DNA of 39,122 nt from Gammaproteobacteria bacterium (GCA_030432115.1 JAUIHY010000003.1:1-39122), one strand, 5' to 3'; positions 20,032-28,926 are shown, numbered from the stretch's first letter. Notes: generated by a model from the letters alone, not told the origin. Program-made: numbers and translations.

Positions 20032-20897
20032 TATTGAAGCTCGGATAAGTTGACGTTGATGTTTATTTTACGACCATTTCGCAGCACTGTCACTTGTGCA
20101 TTACTTGCTTGATCTAATTGGCTACGTAATTTGAGTAAATTTTGGGTGTTGATTTGGGTGCCATTGACAGCAACAATTTGGTCATTGCGCTGCAAACCTT
20201 GTTTTAGCAAGGCGCTGTTTTGACTGAGGGACGATACCCTAAGTCCAGTAATTTGACCTTGGCTATTTTGCATCACATTGAGGTTTTTGGTGATGTTGCT
20301 GATCTTGTTGGGGTCGAATTTCTGTTGGTTCAGGGTTTGTTGCCATTGGTTTGAATTTTTAACAAAGTTCCTGATGTTATTGGCTTTCACTTCATCTGCT
20401 GACTCAGGTTTTTTCTTGCGACTGGCGGGTCGGCGATCGGTGTTGATGCCCACGCCTTTGTGCAAAGACAAACGTTCTGTTTTACTGCCCCGAGAAAGGA
20501 TCAGATAATCATCATGAACTTCAGCCAGCTTGGCCAAACCAAAGACATCATCACCCACTTTGAATTTTTTTTCTTCACCTTTGGTGGTTTTGATGTATGC
20601 CATCCCAGCCTTGGCATCATCACTGGACATGATGCCCGTCAAAATTAAATTCAATTGGCTTTCAGTATCTAAGTGTGCCAGCGAGGTTTCGGTGATTTCG
20701 GACGAACCAAACAAATGATAGCTAGATGGTTTGGGTCTGTTGGCTGTGCTGGCGATTCTTTGGGGTGGGTTAAATGCAGGTTCAAAACCGCTGGTTCGAC
20801 CTTGTGGAAACAAAATAAAATGTGTCCACAAGGCCAAAATAAGTAGCGCAATGAGCCAAGTGCCCAGGCTGTAGAGTTTTTTTGCGTATTGATTCAA
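20031..20897 (-). CDS. gspC: Type II secretion system protein GspC
   Basis: Single N-terminal TM, HR-like domain 'LNLILTGIMSSDDAKAGMAYIKT', C-terminal PDZ-like 'LLKQGLQRNDQIVAVNGTQI', upstream of gspD. Confidence 0.92.
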   Translation of the reverse strand: MNQYAKKLYSLGTWLIALLILALWTHFILFPQGRTSGFEPAFNPPQRIASTANRPKPSSYHLFGSSEITETSLAHLDTESQLNLILTGIMSSDDAKAGMAYIKTTKGEEKKFKVGDDVFGLAKLAEVHDDYLILSRGSKTERLSLHKGVGINTDRRPASRKKKPESADEVKANNIRNFVKNSNQWQQTLNQQKFDPNKISNITKNLNVMQNSQGQITGLRVSSLSQNSALLKQGLQRNDQIVAVNGTQINTQNLLKLRSQLDQASNAQVTVLRNGRKININVNLSELQ

Positions 20898-20906
20898 ATT
20901 AAATCA

Positions 20907-22679
20907 TTAAAATTCTGCCGCGTTAATCTCCATCAAAGGCGCTGCTCCAGTCGTTATGGTTGCTTTCAGACTGTGACATCTGGGCAGGATTTTAGCAAAG
21001 TAAAATTCGGCAGATTTGACCTTGCCTTGATAAAAATCTGCACCCAGTTGGCCTTTGGCTTGCTTAGCAGCATTATGCAATTGGGCTTGGAAAAAAGCAA
21101 GAATCACATAGCCTGACATCATCAAGTAGTCCACAGAGGCCGCGCCGACTTCATTGGGGTTTTTCATTGCTGCTGCCACCACTTGTTCAGTGGTTTCCTT
21201 CCAAAGGTCAACATACAGTTGCAATTGCGGTGCCAATTCAGCACCAGAGTTATCAATGAACCCTTGAATCATGTCCAAAACAGGACCAATTTGTCCTTTT
21301 TGCATCATCAGCAGTTTACGACCTGTTAAATCCAAGGCTTGAATGCCTGTGGTGCCTTCATACAAGGTGAAGATTTTGGCGTCACGTGCCCATTGTTCTT
21401 GACCGTGTTCACGGATGTAACCATGGCCTCCGAAGACTTGGATGCCATGATTGGTGGCTTCTAAGGCCACTTCAGTCAAAAAGGCCTTGATGATAGGTGT
21501 CATAAAGGCCAATAAAGATTCGGCCTTTTGTTTTTCGTTTTCATCTTGGCTGTGTTTAATGATTTCAATTTGCTGTGCAACAAAATAAGCCATGGCACGA
21601 TTGCCTTCAGCAAAAGATTTTTGAGTCAACAGCATGCGACGCACATCAGGGTGCACTATGATGGGGTCAGCGGCTTTATTGGGGTAGGCGGGGCCAGTGG
21701 CTGCTCGCATTTGCAAACGTTCATTGGCATAATCCAAAGCATTCAAATAAGACGCTTGAGTCGCTGCCAAACCTTGAATGCCTGTATTCAGGCGTGCGCC
21801 ATTCATCATGGTGAACATTAAACGCAAACCTTCGTTGGCATTACCAATCAAAAAGCCTTTGGCGGCATCGAAATTCATTACACAAGTGGCAGAACCATTC
21901 AAACCCATTTTGTGTTCAATGCTGGCCGCGCCCAATGTGTTGCGTTCACCCAAAGACTGATCGTCATTGACCATGAATTTAGGTACCAAGAACAAAGAAA
22001 TGCCTTTGGTGCCTTTGGGTGCATCTGGCAAGCGAGCCAAAACCAAGTGGACGATGTTGTCACACAGGTCATGTTCACCAGAAGTGATAAAAATTTTGGT
22101 GCCAGTGATGGCATAAGAACCATCATCATTGGGTTGAGCTGCTGTATTTACCAAGCCCAAATCAGTACCACAATGCGGTTCAGTCAAGCACATGGTCCCC
22201 GACCAAGCGCCTGTGGTCAGTTTGGGTAAAAACATCGCGCGTTGTTCTTCGTTTGAAAACTTTTCAATTAATTCACGTACACCATGGGTCAATCCTGGGT
22301 AATTTGACCAGCCAGGGCAATAATAGGTATTTAACTCACCCAATATCAATTGCAACCAATAGCTTAAGCCTTGGCCACCATATTCAGGGTCGCCATCCAA
22401 AGAGGCCCAACCGGCTTCACAATAGTCTTTGTACAATTGTTTAAAGCCATCTGGAGCCGTGACGGTGTCCCCTTCATGGGTACAGCCCTGCTCATCGGCA
22501 TTGCGGTTCAATGGACCTGCATTCTCATGCAAAAATTTAGAAGCTTCCTCAACGATGGTGACAAAAGTCTCGGCATCGATTTCTTCGTGGACGCCTAATG
22601 TTTGGTAATGGTGGGTTAAGTCCAAAACCTCATCAGCAACAAATTGAACTTCTTTAATGGGAAATAATATATTGGCCAT
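20907..22679 (-). CDS. Acyl-CoA dehydrogenase (FadE-like, with C-terminal extension)
   Basis: 'SGTMCLTEPHCGTDLGLVNTAA', 'ITGTKIFITSGEHDL', 'QVFGGHGYIREHGQEQWARDAKIFTLYEGTTGIQALDL'. Confidence 0.95.
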   Translation of the reverse strand: MANILFPIKEVQFVADEVLDLTHHYQTLGVHEEIDAETFVTIVEEASKFLHENAGPLNRNADEQGCTHEGDTVTAPDGFKQLYKDYCEAGWASLDGDPEYGGQGLSYWLQLILGELNTYYCPGWSNYPGLTHGVRELIEKFSNEEQRAMFLPKLTTGAWSGTMCLTEPHCGTDLGLVNTAAQPNDDGSYAITGTKIFITSGEHDLCDNIVHLVLARLPDAPKGTKGISLFLVPKFMVNDDQSLGERNTLGAASIEHKMGLNGSATCVMNFDAAKGFLIGNANEGLRLMFTMMNGARLNTGIQGLAATQASYLNALDYANERLQMRAATGPAYPNKAADPIIVHPDVRRMLLTQKSFAEGNRAMAYFVAQQIEIIKHSQDENEKQKAESLLAFMTPIIKAFLTEVALEATNHGIQVFGGHGYIREHGQEQWARDAKIFTLYEGTTGIQALDLTGRKLLMMQKGQIGPVLDMIQGFIDNSGAELAPQLQLYVDLWKETTEQVVAAAMKNPNEVGAASVDYLMMSGYVILAFFQAQLHNAAKQAKGQLGADFYQGKVKSAEFYFAKILPRCHSLKATITTGAAPLMEINAAEF

Positions 22680-22683
22680 AATT

Positions 22684-22693
22684 CAAACGTTTG
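22684..22693. promoter_or_regulatory. Palindromic candidate operator CAAACGTTTG in the acyl-CoA dehydrogenase leader
   Basis: 10-bp perfect palindrome a few bp upstream of the minus-strand ATG, downstream of a candidate promoter. Confidence 0.45.
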
Positions 22694-22707
22694 TTTTAAA
22701 AACAAGC

Positions 22708-22735
22708 ATTCTACCAGAAAATTGATTCAGGGCAA
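22708..22735 (-). promoter_or_regulatory. Putative promoter of the acyl-CoA dehydrogenase gene
   Basis: Minus strand: TTGCCC-N16-TAGAAT with an extended -10 TGG. Shares TTCTGGTAGAAT with the infA upstream region. Confidence 0.45.
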
Positions 22736-22823
22736 CACAACAAGCTATGAAGTTTAACCATACTGATGTTTACAGTCGTGATGGCGTGATGTACAATAAA
22801 GTCAAACACAAGCACCAAACCCT

Positions 22824-23975
22824 ATGAACGCCATCAAACTCAGCTGCATTCTTGTTTTAACCACCTTGACAGCTCAGTTATCAGCCAAAGTGGCTTATTT
22901 ACCATTGTTGCGTCACAATTATGATGTGTTGATTTACTCCCCAACAGCGACTGAACTCTTGGCCGTTGATTTAGAAAATGGCCAGCGACTCAAAAAAATT
23001 ACAGTTGGTGAGGGTGCAGGTCCTGTTTATTTAAGTCATGACGACAAAACGCTTTATGCAGCAGCGCAGTATGAAGAAAAAATTGTAGTGATCGATACTG
23101 CTGCATTGGAAATTTTGGCGGTTTGGGAGCAGTTACCGGTCGAGCCCAGGCTGATTTTCTTGAATTCAGCAGGTGATGAATTGTTTTTTTCTGACAATTC
23201 TGAACTGTATTCTATCAACTTAAGCGGTGAACAGATTGAATTAAAATTATCAGGTTATAATAATCAAGGGTACACATGGCTTTACAACGAGGACTTGACC
23301 CATTTGATGATCTATTCACCTACTCAGGTTGATGTCTATCATTTGGCTGATATGAGTCTGAAGAGTAGCTTTACTGCCAGTTTGTCTAGAGGCGCTCAGC
23401 TTTCAAAATCTGGTGAGGTCATCTTTTCATTCGATGATTCTGATGATGTTTTGACAGCCATTGATTCAAAAAATGGCACGCCTATTTGGACATTTGAGCC
23501 CACTTCAGATTCAGGGCTTCAAATTGCGCAACAGGATGGCAACTGGTTAACTGTATTTGGATTTAGAGGCACGTATAAAATCAATATGACAAGCGGAGAA
23601 GGCGTGCTGAGCTCTACATATACACCTTACAGCAGGGCATTATTTTGGGCACAATGGCATTCAGGGATTGGAGATAATCAATACCTCGCTACAGGTGGTG
23701 TTGAAATGGTGACGGTAACAGGATGGGCTTGGCTGCTTGACCACATGAAACTCATTGTTGCTTCAGAACGTGGAGAGGTCAGTTATTTTGAACCTTTTGG
23801 TGATGCTTTGTCAGCAGCAGTCCCAAGCGGACGATTCATAGGTGAAAAACTGTACTCTATTCCAGTGGTTACTGTGAATGATTTGTGGCTTATTTTTGTG
23901 CTTATTGGCGTGGTGTTTCTTGTGACCATGAGTGTGTTGTTAAGGCAGAATGGGTCACTAAATGATTCAAACTAA
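22824..23975 (+). CDS. Exported/membrane-anchored beta-propeller (YncE/YVTN-like) protein
   Basis: N-terminal signal segment; repeats such as 'AVDLENGQRLKKITVGEGAGPVYLSHDDKTLYAAAQYEEKIVVIDTAALEIL'; C-terminal TM 'LIFVLIGVVFLVTMSVLL'. Confidence 0.65.
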   Translation: MNAIKLSCILVLTTLTAQLSAKVAYLPLLRHNYDVLIYSPTATELLAVDLENGQRLKKITVGEGAGPVYLSHDDKTLYAAAQYEEKIVVIDTAALEILAVWEQLPVEPRLIFLNSAGDELFFSDNSELYSINLSGEQIELKLSGYNNQGYTWLYNEDLTHLMIYSPTQVDVYHLADMSLKSSFTASLSRGAQLSKSGEVIFSFDDSDDVLTAIDSKNGTPIWTFEPTSDSGLQIAQQDGNWLTVFGFRGTYKINMTSGEGVLSSTYTPYSRALFWAQWHSGIGDNQYLATGGVEMVTVTGWAWLLDHMKLIVASERGEVSYFEPFGDALSAAVPSGRFIGEKLYSIPVVTVNDLWLIFVLIGVVFLVTMSVLLRQNGSLNDSN

Positions 23976-24054
23976 GTTTGTACTATCGCATTAGGTGTGA
24001 TTTATTCTGAACAAGATGTATGGCAAGAGGAAGTGTTTGGTTGTGGAAGGATGG

Positions 24055-25848
24055 TCATTGTTTAATTGATTCAACTTGTAAGTATTTTTTGTGTCTTTGC
24101 TCAGCTCCCAGCCTTGAATAATTGATAAAATCTATGATCTCATCGCTGTTTTTTAGATTCCCATCAATGATGCGTGTATCATTTCCATTGAGTTCTATGG
24201 TGGCTTGTTGTAAGCCTTGTTCACAAAATACATCAACCCGTTCACGAAAATCTCCACGACTGTGGTAGATGCATGCGGCAGGTTTTGGCGGTTGGGAAAA
24301 GGCATTGCCCTCGTCAATTCTTGAGCAATGTTTTTCAGCAATTAAATACTCGATAGAATTGAGCAAGTCAGATTGTTGTAAGTATTGTGTGTGCTTTTTA
24401 GGCTGGGTTGAGGTTTTATTATCAATGACAATCAATGGAATCCTTGAAACTGCCTGCTGGCCATACTTTTCTAACTCATTGGCAGCAACAGGTGTCATAC
24501 TCCTGTGGTCGCTGGTGATGATCAAAACCCCGTTTTTAAAGAAATTCATTTGCTGTAATGACAAGTAAAATTGCATGAGGGCTTGGTCGGCATATCGGGT
24601 AGTGAGTTCTATGGATGGCGTTTGCGTTATAGGATCAATATAGGGAGCATGTGTTGATACCGTAATCACATTGATGAAATAGGGGGTGCTGAGGTTTTTG
24701 ATATAATTGATTACTCGCTGATACAAATCTTCATCAGCCACTGAATTAAAGCCAAACCGTGGTTTACCTTCATAACCTTTAAATTCAGATCCTTCAACAT
24801 AGTCAAAACCAATGCCTTCCATGTATTGCCCAGTGCCTGAAAAATTGAGATCGGCACCATCTAAAAAGGCGGTGTGATAGCCATGAGAATTGAGTAGTTT
24901 AGGCAAACTCCTTTGGCTGTTCCAATACCCAGCTCGACCAAACCCGCGTTCAGAAAAATCTGATATACCTCGAAATGTTTTCTCAGCTGTTAACAAAGCA
25001 ATCCGGCCTTCTAAGCTGGTAAAATTATTGGCAAAAAAGTTACTGTAATAGGTGTTTTCTGTAGCCAGTCTATCTAAATTGGGTGTCCAGTCATTCAGCC
25101 CTGAATGTAATGAGCTTTGGTAGTTAGAGAGTGATTCTACAACCAGTAAAATGATGTTGCTTTTGTTGTTTAAACCGTTTTGCTGGCAAGTAAGCGCTTC
25201 AATCTGTTGGATTTTTTCTGGCGCAGCTTGGCGTGTCGCTTGATCATAGTCAATGGATTCTTTGGCCTTGTAATTGATGGTAAATACATTTTTTAAATAA
25301 ATGTCATTCACATAATCAATTCTTTTGTTGGTCACTTGTAAAACCCCCAAAGTTAAGAAAACAATTGAGAAGCCAGTTTTTTCAATCCAATGCCATCGAC
25401 TCACTCGGTGGAAGAAGACAAAAACCAACATGGCCGCCGATAACAAAATCAGCATCAACAGGGTGCTGGATGTTTCTCTTTGAATGGTTTCGTTGATGGT
25501 ATTGAGGTCAAAATATCGCACCACGTCTTTGAAATAAAGGCGTTGATTTAGGGATTTAAAAATATAAATATCTAAAAGGTAATAGCAAATACCGAGTAAG
25601 GCAAGCGCCCTGGAGGCAAGGCGAAGAAAATAATTTTTAAAGAAAGAGGCCGCAATTAACAAGAAGACCAGGAGTAATATCAGTCCGGCATCAGCATTCA
25701 GAACCGTTAGTCGGTAGCATTTTTCACAAGATGTGTATGCACCTAAAATGTTGTCAACCACCAAGCTTCTGTAATTCATCATGATTAAACATAATAAAAC
25801 AGCCGTGTATGTGATGATTTTGTTGATAAAAACAGAAATTTTTTGCAT
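24055..25848 (-). CDS. LTA-synthase-family membrane sulfatase / phosphoglycerol transferase-like protein
   Basis: About five N-terminal TM segments, then an alkaline-phosphatase-fold sulfatase domain: 'NIILLVVESLSNYQ', 'NNFTSLEGRIALLTA', 'VITVSTHAPY', 'LIITSDHRS'. Confidence 0.85.
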   Translation of the reverse strand: MQKISVFINKIITYTAVLLCLIMMNYRSLVVDNILGAYTSCEKCYRLTVLNADAGLILLLVFLLIAASFFKNYFLRLASRALALLGICYYLLDIYIFKSLNQRLYFKDVVRYFDLNTINETIQRETSSTLLMLILLSAAMLVFVFFHRVSRWHWIEKTGFSIVFLTLGVLQVTNKRIDYVNDIYLKNVFTINYKAKESIDYDQATRQAAPEKIQQIEALTCQQNGLNNKSNIILLVVESLSNYQSSLHSGLNDWTPNLDRLATENTYYSNFFANNFTSLEGRIALLTAEKTFRGISDFSERGFGRAGYWNSQRSLPKLLNSHGYHTAFLDGADLNFSGTGQYMEGIGFDYVEGSEFKGYEGKPRFGFNSVADEDLYQRVINYIKNLSTPYFINVITVSTHAPYIDPITQTPSIELTTRYADQALMQFYLSLQQMNFFKNGVLIITSDHRSMTPVAANELEKYGQQAVSRIPLIVIDNKTSTQPKKHTQYLQQSDLLNSIEYLIAEKHCSRIDEGNAFSQPPKPAACIYHSRGDFRERVDVFCEQGLQQATIELNGNDTRIIDGNLKNSDEIIDFINYSRLGAEQRHKKYLQVESIKQ

Positions 25849-26206
25849 GGATCCTTTTAGGCTGGTTTCATTAAGCAGATAAATTAGCCATGCCTATTAT
25901 GGTAACCAGTGAAAATAAAAGCAATCATCAAATGATGAAAAGAAATCCATACGCTGCCACTCAATGGCGAAGGTGTGCAGGACCTACGTCCATATGGGCC
26001 TAAAAGGGAAGCAAGTCACCTCTATTAACTAACAATAGAAGCAATCAACTTATTGATGATCGGTGTTTGCTGGTTCAGCTTGGTTGTTTTTACAATGGTC
26101 AGTGAGCCTAGAAGTCGATATCTAAGCAGTGATGATTATGGAATAACTTTGATATTTCAGTGGCATTAGAAAAATTGTTACAATTAGATTTTTGTGGTGA
26201 TTGAAT

Positions 26207-27118
26207 ATGGCCAAAGGCACACATGAATACATTGAAGACGAGCGCAATCGCAGCATTTTGATCAACATCAATGGCGAGTTGTTTCCGCGTGAAAAAGCCA
26301 TGGTTTCGGTTTTCGACAGCGGTTTTATTTTGGGCGATGGTGTTTGGGAGGGTTTGCGTTTGCATGATGGCGTGGTGGTGTTTTTGAAAGACCATTTGCG
26401 CCGTTTGTATCAAGGGGCCAAGGCTTTGGATTTGGACATTGGTCTCACTCCAGCTGAATTAAGCGACCGATTGATGGCCACTTTGCAAGCCAATGACATG
26501 ACTGACGGGGTTCATATCCGTTTGATGGTGACTCGTGGTGAAAAAATCACACCCTATCAAGACCCGCGCTGCACCATTCCGGGTGCCACCATTGTTATCA
26601 TTCCTGAATATAAAAATCCTTCGCCGAGGAAAATCGAAGGCGGTATCAAGTTGTTCACCACCCATGTGCGTCGTGGCTATCCTGATGTCCAGGATCAAAA
26701 GATGAACTCACACTCCAAGATCAACTGCATTCAGGGCTGTATTCAAGCGGCCAAAGCGGGTGCCGATGAGGCCTTGATGTTGGATCCGCATGGTTTTGTT
26801 GCTACATGTAATTCGACACACTTTTTTATCGTCACCCAAGGTGAGGTGTGGACATCGACCGGCGATTACTGTTTGGGTGGCATCACACGTTCGAAAATCA
26901 TTCAGTTGTGTGAAGACAACGGCATTCCTGTGAAGCAAAAGAACTTTTCTTTGTTTGATGTTTATGGTGCCGATGAATGTTTTGTTACGGGCACATTCGC
27001 TGGTGTGACACCTGTCAATGAAGTCGATGGTCGGATCATAGGTTCGGGGTCACGAGATATGATTGTGCGATTGCAGGACTTGTATCTGGCTTTGATCAAA
27101 TCGGAGTCTGAATCGTGA
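26207..27118 (+). CDS. Class IV (branched-chain-like) PLP-dependent aminotransferase
   Basis: 'VFDSGFILGDGVWEGLRLHDGVVVFLKDHLRRL', 'KMNSHSKINCIQGCIQAAKAGADEALMLDPHGFVATCNSTHFFIV', 'FVTGTFAGVTPVNEVDGRIIG'. ATG at 26207 preferred over TTG at 26201. Confidence 0.9.
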   Translation: MAKGTHEYIEDERNRSILININGELFPREKAMVSVFDSGFILGDGVWEGLRLHDGVVVFLKDHLRRLYQGAKALDLDIGLTPAELSDRLMATLQANDMTDGVHIRLMVTRGEKITPYQDPRCTIPGATIVIIPEYKNPSPRKIEGGIKLFTTHVRRGYPDVQDQKMNSHSKINCIQGCIQAAKAGADEALMLDPHGFVATCNSTHFFIVTQGEVWTSTGDYCLGGITRSKIIQLCEDNGIPVKQKNFSLFDVYGADECFVTGTFAGVTPVNEVDGRIIGSGSRDMIVRLQDLYLALIKSESES

Positions 27119-27837
27119 TTCGCATTGCCATGTGGTCAGGGCCGCGCAACATCTCTACGGCCATGATGCGTTCTTGGGAAAACCGTACCGACACGGTGGT
27201 GGTCGATGAGCCTTTGTATGGACCTTATTTGGCGGCCACGGGCAAAAAGCACCCAATGTGGCAAGAGACCATTGATGCCCAAGGTGATGATTATGCGGCG
27301 GTGATTGATGGTTTGTGCCATGAAGAAAAAACGGCGGATATTCATTATCAGAAGCACATGACCCACCACATCTTGCCAAATATGGACGTGGCCTTTGTTG
27401 GCGCGTTTCGCAATGCTTTTTTACTGCGCCACCCCAATGATGTGTTGTCATCCTATTTGCGCAAGCACCCAAGGGCCACGCCTGAAGATTTGGGCTTTCC
27501 ACAGCAGTTGAAACTGTTTCAGTGGTTACAGAAAGAACAAAGCATCACGGCACCGGTGATGGAAGCCAAGGACATTTTGATCAATCCAGAGGGCATGATG
27601 AAGAAACTGTGTCAGTTTTTGGATGTGCCTTTTGATGTAGGCATGTTGTCTTGGCCCAAGGGCTACCGTGATTCGGATGGTGTGTGGGCGCCCCATTGGT
27701 ACAACCGTGTGATTGAGTCGACAGGCTTTTCAAAGTATGTGCCCAAAGAGAACCAATTGACTCAAGAGGAGCAACGTGTCGCTGATGCCTGTTTGCCGTA
27801 TTATGAACAAATGGCGGCTTATAAGGTGGTTTGTTGA
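27115..27837 (+). CDS. Sulfotransferase-like P-loop protein, translationally coupled to the aminotransferase
   Basis: N-terminal 'IAMWSGPRNISTAMMRSWENRTDTVVVDEPLYGPYLAATG' (PAPS-loop-like) and 'FLLRHPNDVLSSYLRKH' (3'-phosphate-loop-like). GTG start overlaps the upstream TGA. Confidence 0.8.
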   Translation: MIRIAMWSGPRNISTAMMRSWENRTDTVVVDEPLYGPYLAATGKKHPMWQETIDAQGDDYAAVIDGLCHEEKTADIHYQKHMTHHILPNMDVAFVGAFRNAFLLRHPNDVLSSYLRKHPRATPEDLGFPQQLKLFQWLQKEQSITAPVMEAKDILINPEGMMKKLCQFLDVPFDVGMLSWPKGYRDSDGVWAPHWYNRVIESTGFSKYVPKENQLTQEEQRVADACLPYYEQMAAYKVVC

Positions 27838-27858
27838 GGGGATTTTTTATGTGGAAAT

Positions 27859-27890
27859 GCCGCCTGAGCCAAGTTAGGGCATCAGGCGGT
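27859..27890 (+). terminator. Stem-loop downstream of the sulfotransferase-like gene
   Basis: CCGCCTGA-GCC...GGC-A-TCAGGCGG hairpin (27860-27889) about 20 bp after the stop. No T-tract, so intrinsic termination is uncertain. Confidence 0.4.
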
Positions 27891-27901
27891 CGTGTTATAT
27901 A

Positions 27902-28022
27902 AAGTGTCTTGCTTCCCTTCTTTTGTCCTTCGAACAAAAACCGGCTTCTCAAGACTTAGAATTATCAAGCACGAATAACGGCATTAACCCATGCTTTCTT
28001 TGACTTCGTCAAAACCAGCATG
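27902..28022. repeat. Hairpin-rich intergenic element (possible interspersed repeat)
   Basis: Nested inverted repeats AAGTgtCTTG...CAAGACTT with inner TTTTGT...ACAAAA (27902-27957), and CATGCTttcTTTGAC-TTC-GTCAAAaccAGCATG (27990-28022). Confidence 0.4.
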
Positions 28023-28153
28023 AGTTCATTGCCTATTCTCGGCCTTCTGATTCGTTGCACTCACCAACCAGGTCGGCGGGTCGCTGCGCTTCATCGGCAA
28101 TATACCAATACAGTTTGACGTATATGGCTTGTCCTGAGGGTTTAAGCTGTTTG

Positions 28154-28408
28154 TTAATCCAGTTCGGCCAATAATTCATCGGCTGCTTCACAAACGGCTT
28201 GCAGGTCGTCGCCAGATTGTGCGGCTTGTGAAATTTTCATCGACTTTTGTGACAATTCCATCAACTTATTCATGTCGCCTGATGTGGCCATCTTTTGAAC
28301 TTTTTCAGACAGTTCCATGACCTTGGCTTGCAGGTCTTCTTCGGTACATGTGCTGCTGCAACCTGACAATGTGATGGCGGCCAAGGCCGTGATGATGATC
28401 TTTTTCAT
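28154..28408 (-). CDS. Small lipoprotein
   Basis: From the internal ATG: 'MKKIIITALAAITLSGCSSTCTEEDLQ', signal peptide with lipobox LSGC. The N-terminal extension in the ORF track is unlikely. Confidence 0.75.
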   Translation of the reverse strand: MKKIIITALAAITLSGCSSTCTEEDLQAKVMELSEKVQKMATSGDMNKLMELSQKSMKISQAAQSGDDLQAVCEAADELLAELD

Positions 28409-28512
28409 GTGCTCCTCTTTGTTTTGTTGTTTATTGTTGTTTTCATTGTAGCAAGTTTTTGGACAGCGGGTGTGTGTTTTGGTAGCATGTTTGTTTTTGC
28501 AAAACGAGACAG

Positions 28513-28926
28513 ATGATGACTGAATTGATTTACCCAATGGCGACTTTGGTGATTTGGACCTTTGGGGTTTTGTTTGCGATGGGTTTTGGTCGTGTGCGAG
28601 CCATCAAAGGCCGCGAAGTGTCGATCAAGTCATTTGTGTTGATGGAAGGTAAGGCGCAGTTGTCTCAACGCTTGCAACAAATGGACAGGAATTTCAGTAA
28701 TTTATTGGAAATTCCCGTGCTGTTTTATCTGTGGTGTTTGGTGGTAATGGTATTGCCACTTCAGGCCAATGAATTGTTGCTACTGGCTTGGGTGTATGTG
28801 GCCATGCGATGTTTACACAGTGTGATTCACACCACTTACAACAACGTCAACCACCGCTTTTCTGTGTTTGTCTTGTCTTGTTTGTTATTACTGGTGATGT
28901 GGGTTCGTTTACTGTTTTTAATCTGA
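28513..28926 (+). CDS. MAPEG family membrane protein
   Basis: About 137 aa with four hydrophobic segments and 'RNFSNLLEIPVLFYLWCLVVM...YVAMRCLHSVIHTTYNNVNHRFSVFVLS', the MAPEG pattern. Confidence 0.85.
   Translation: MMTELIYPMATLVIWTFGVLFAMGFGRVRAIKGREVSIKSFVLMEGKAQLSQRLQQMDRNFSNLLEIPVLFYLWCLVVMVLPLQANELLLLAWVYVAMRCLHSVIHTTYNNVNHRFSVFVLSCLLLLVMWVRLLFLI

Noticed and set aside
24055-25848. Considered as a new phage or defence effector because of the sulfatase fold and membrane domain
   Set aside because: TM block plus 'FTSLEGR' and 'SDHRS' motifs fit the LTA-synthase/phosphoglycerol-transferase sulfatase family; no defence-gene context.
25949-26028. Possible riboswitch in the leader before the aminotransferase (sequence 'ggcgaaggtgtgcagg...gggcctaaaagggaagc')
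   Set aside because: I compared it by eye with glycine, c-di-GMP-I, cobalamin and THF aptamer consensus sequences and found no convincing match. Rfam/cmscan would be needed.
27155-27502. Antisense ORFs opposite the sulfotransferase-like gene (27155-27502 and 27581-27952)
   Set aside because: Low-complexity Pro/His/Arg-rich shadow translations; the plus-strand frame carries the conserved motifs.
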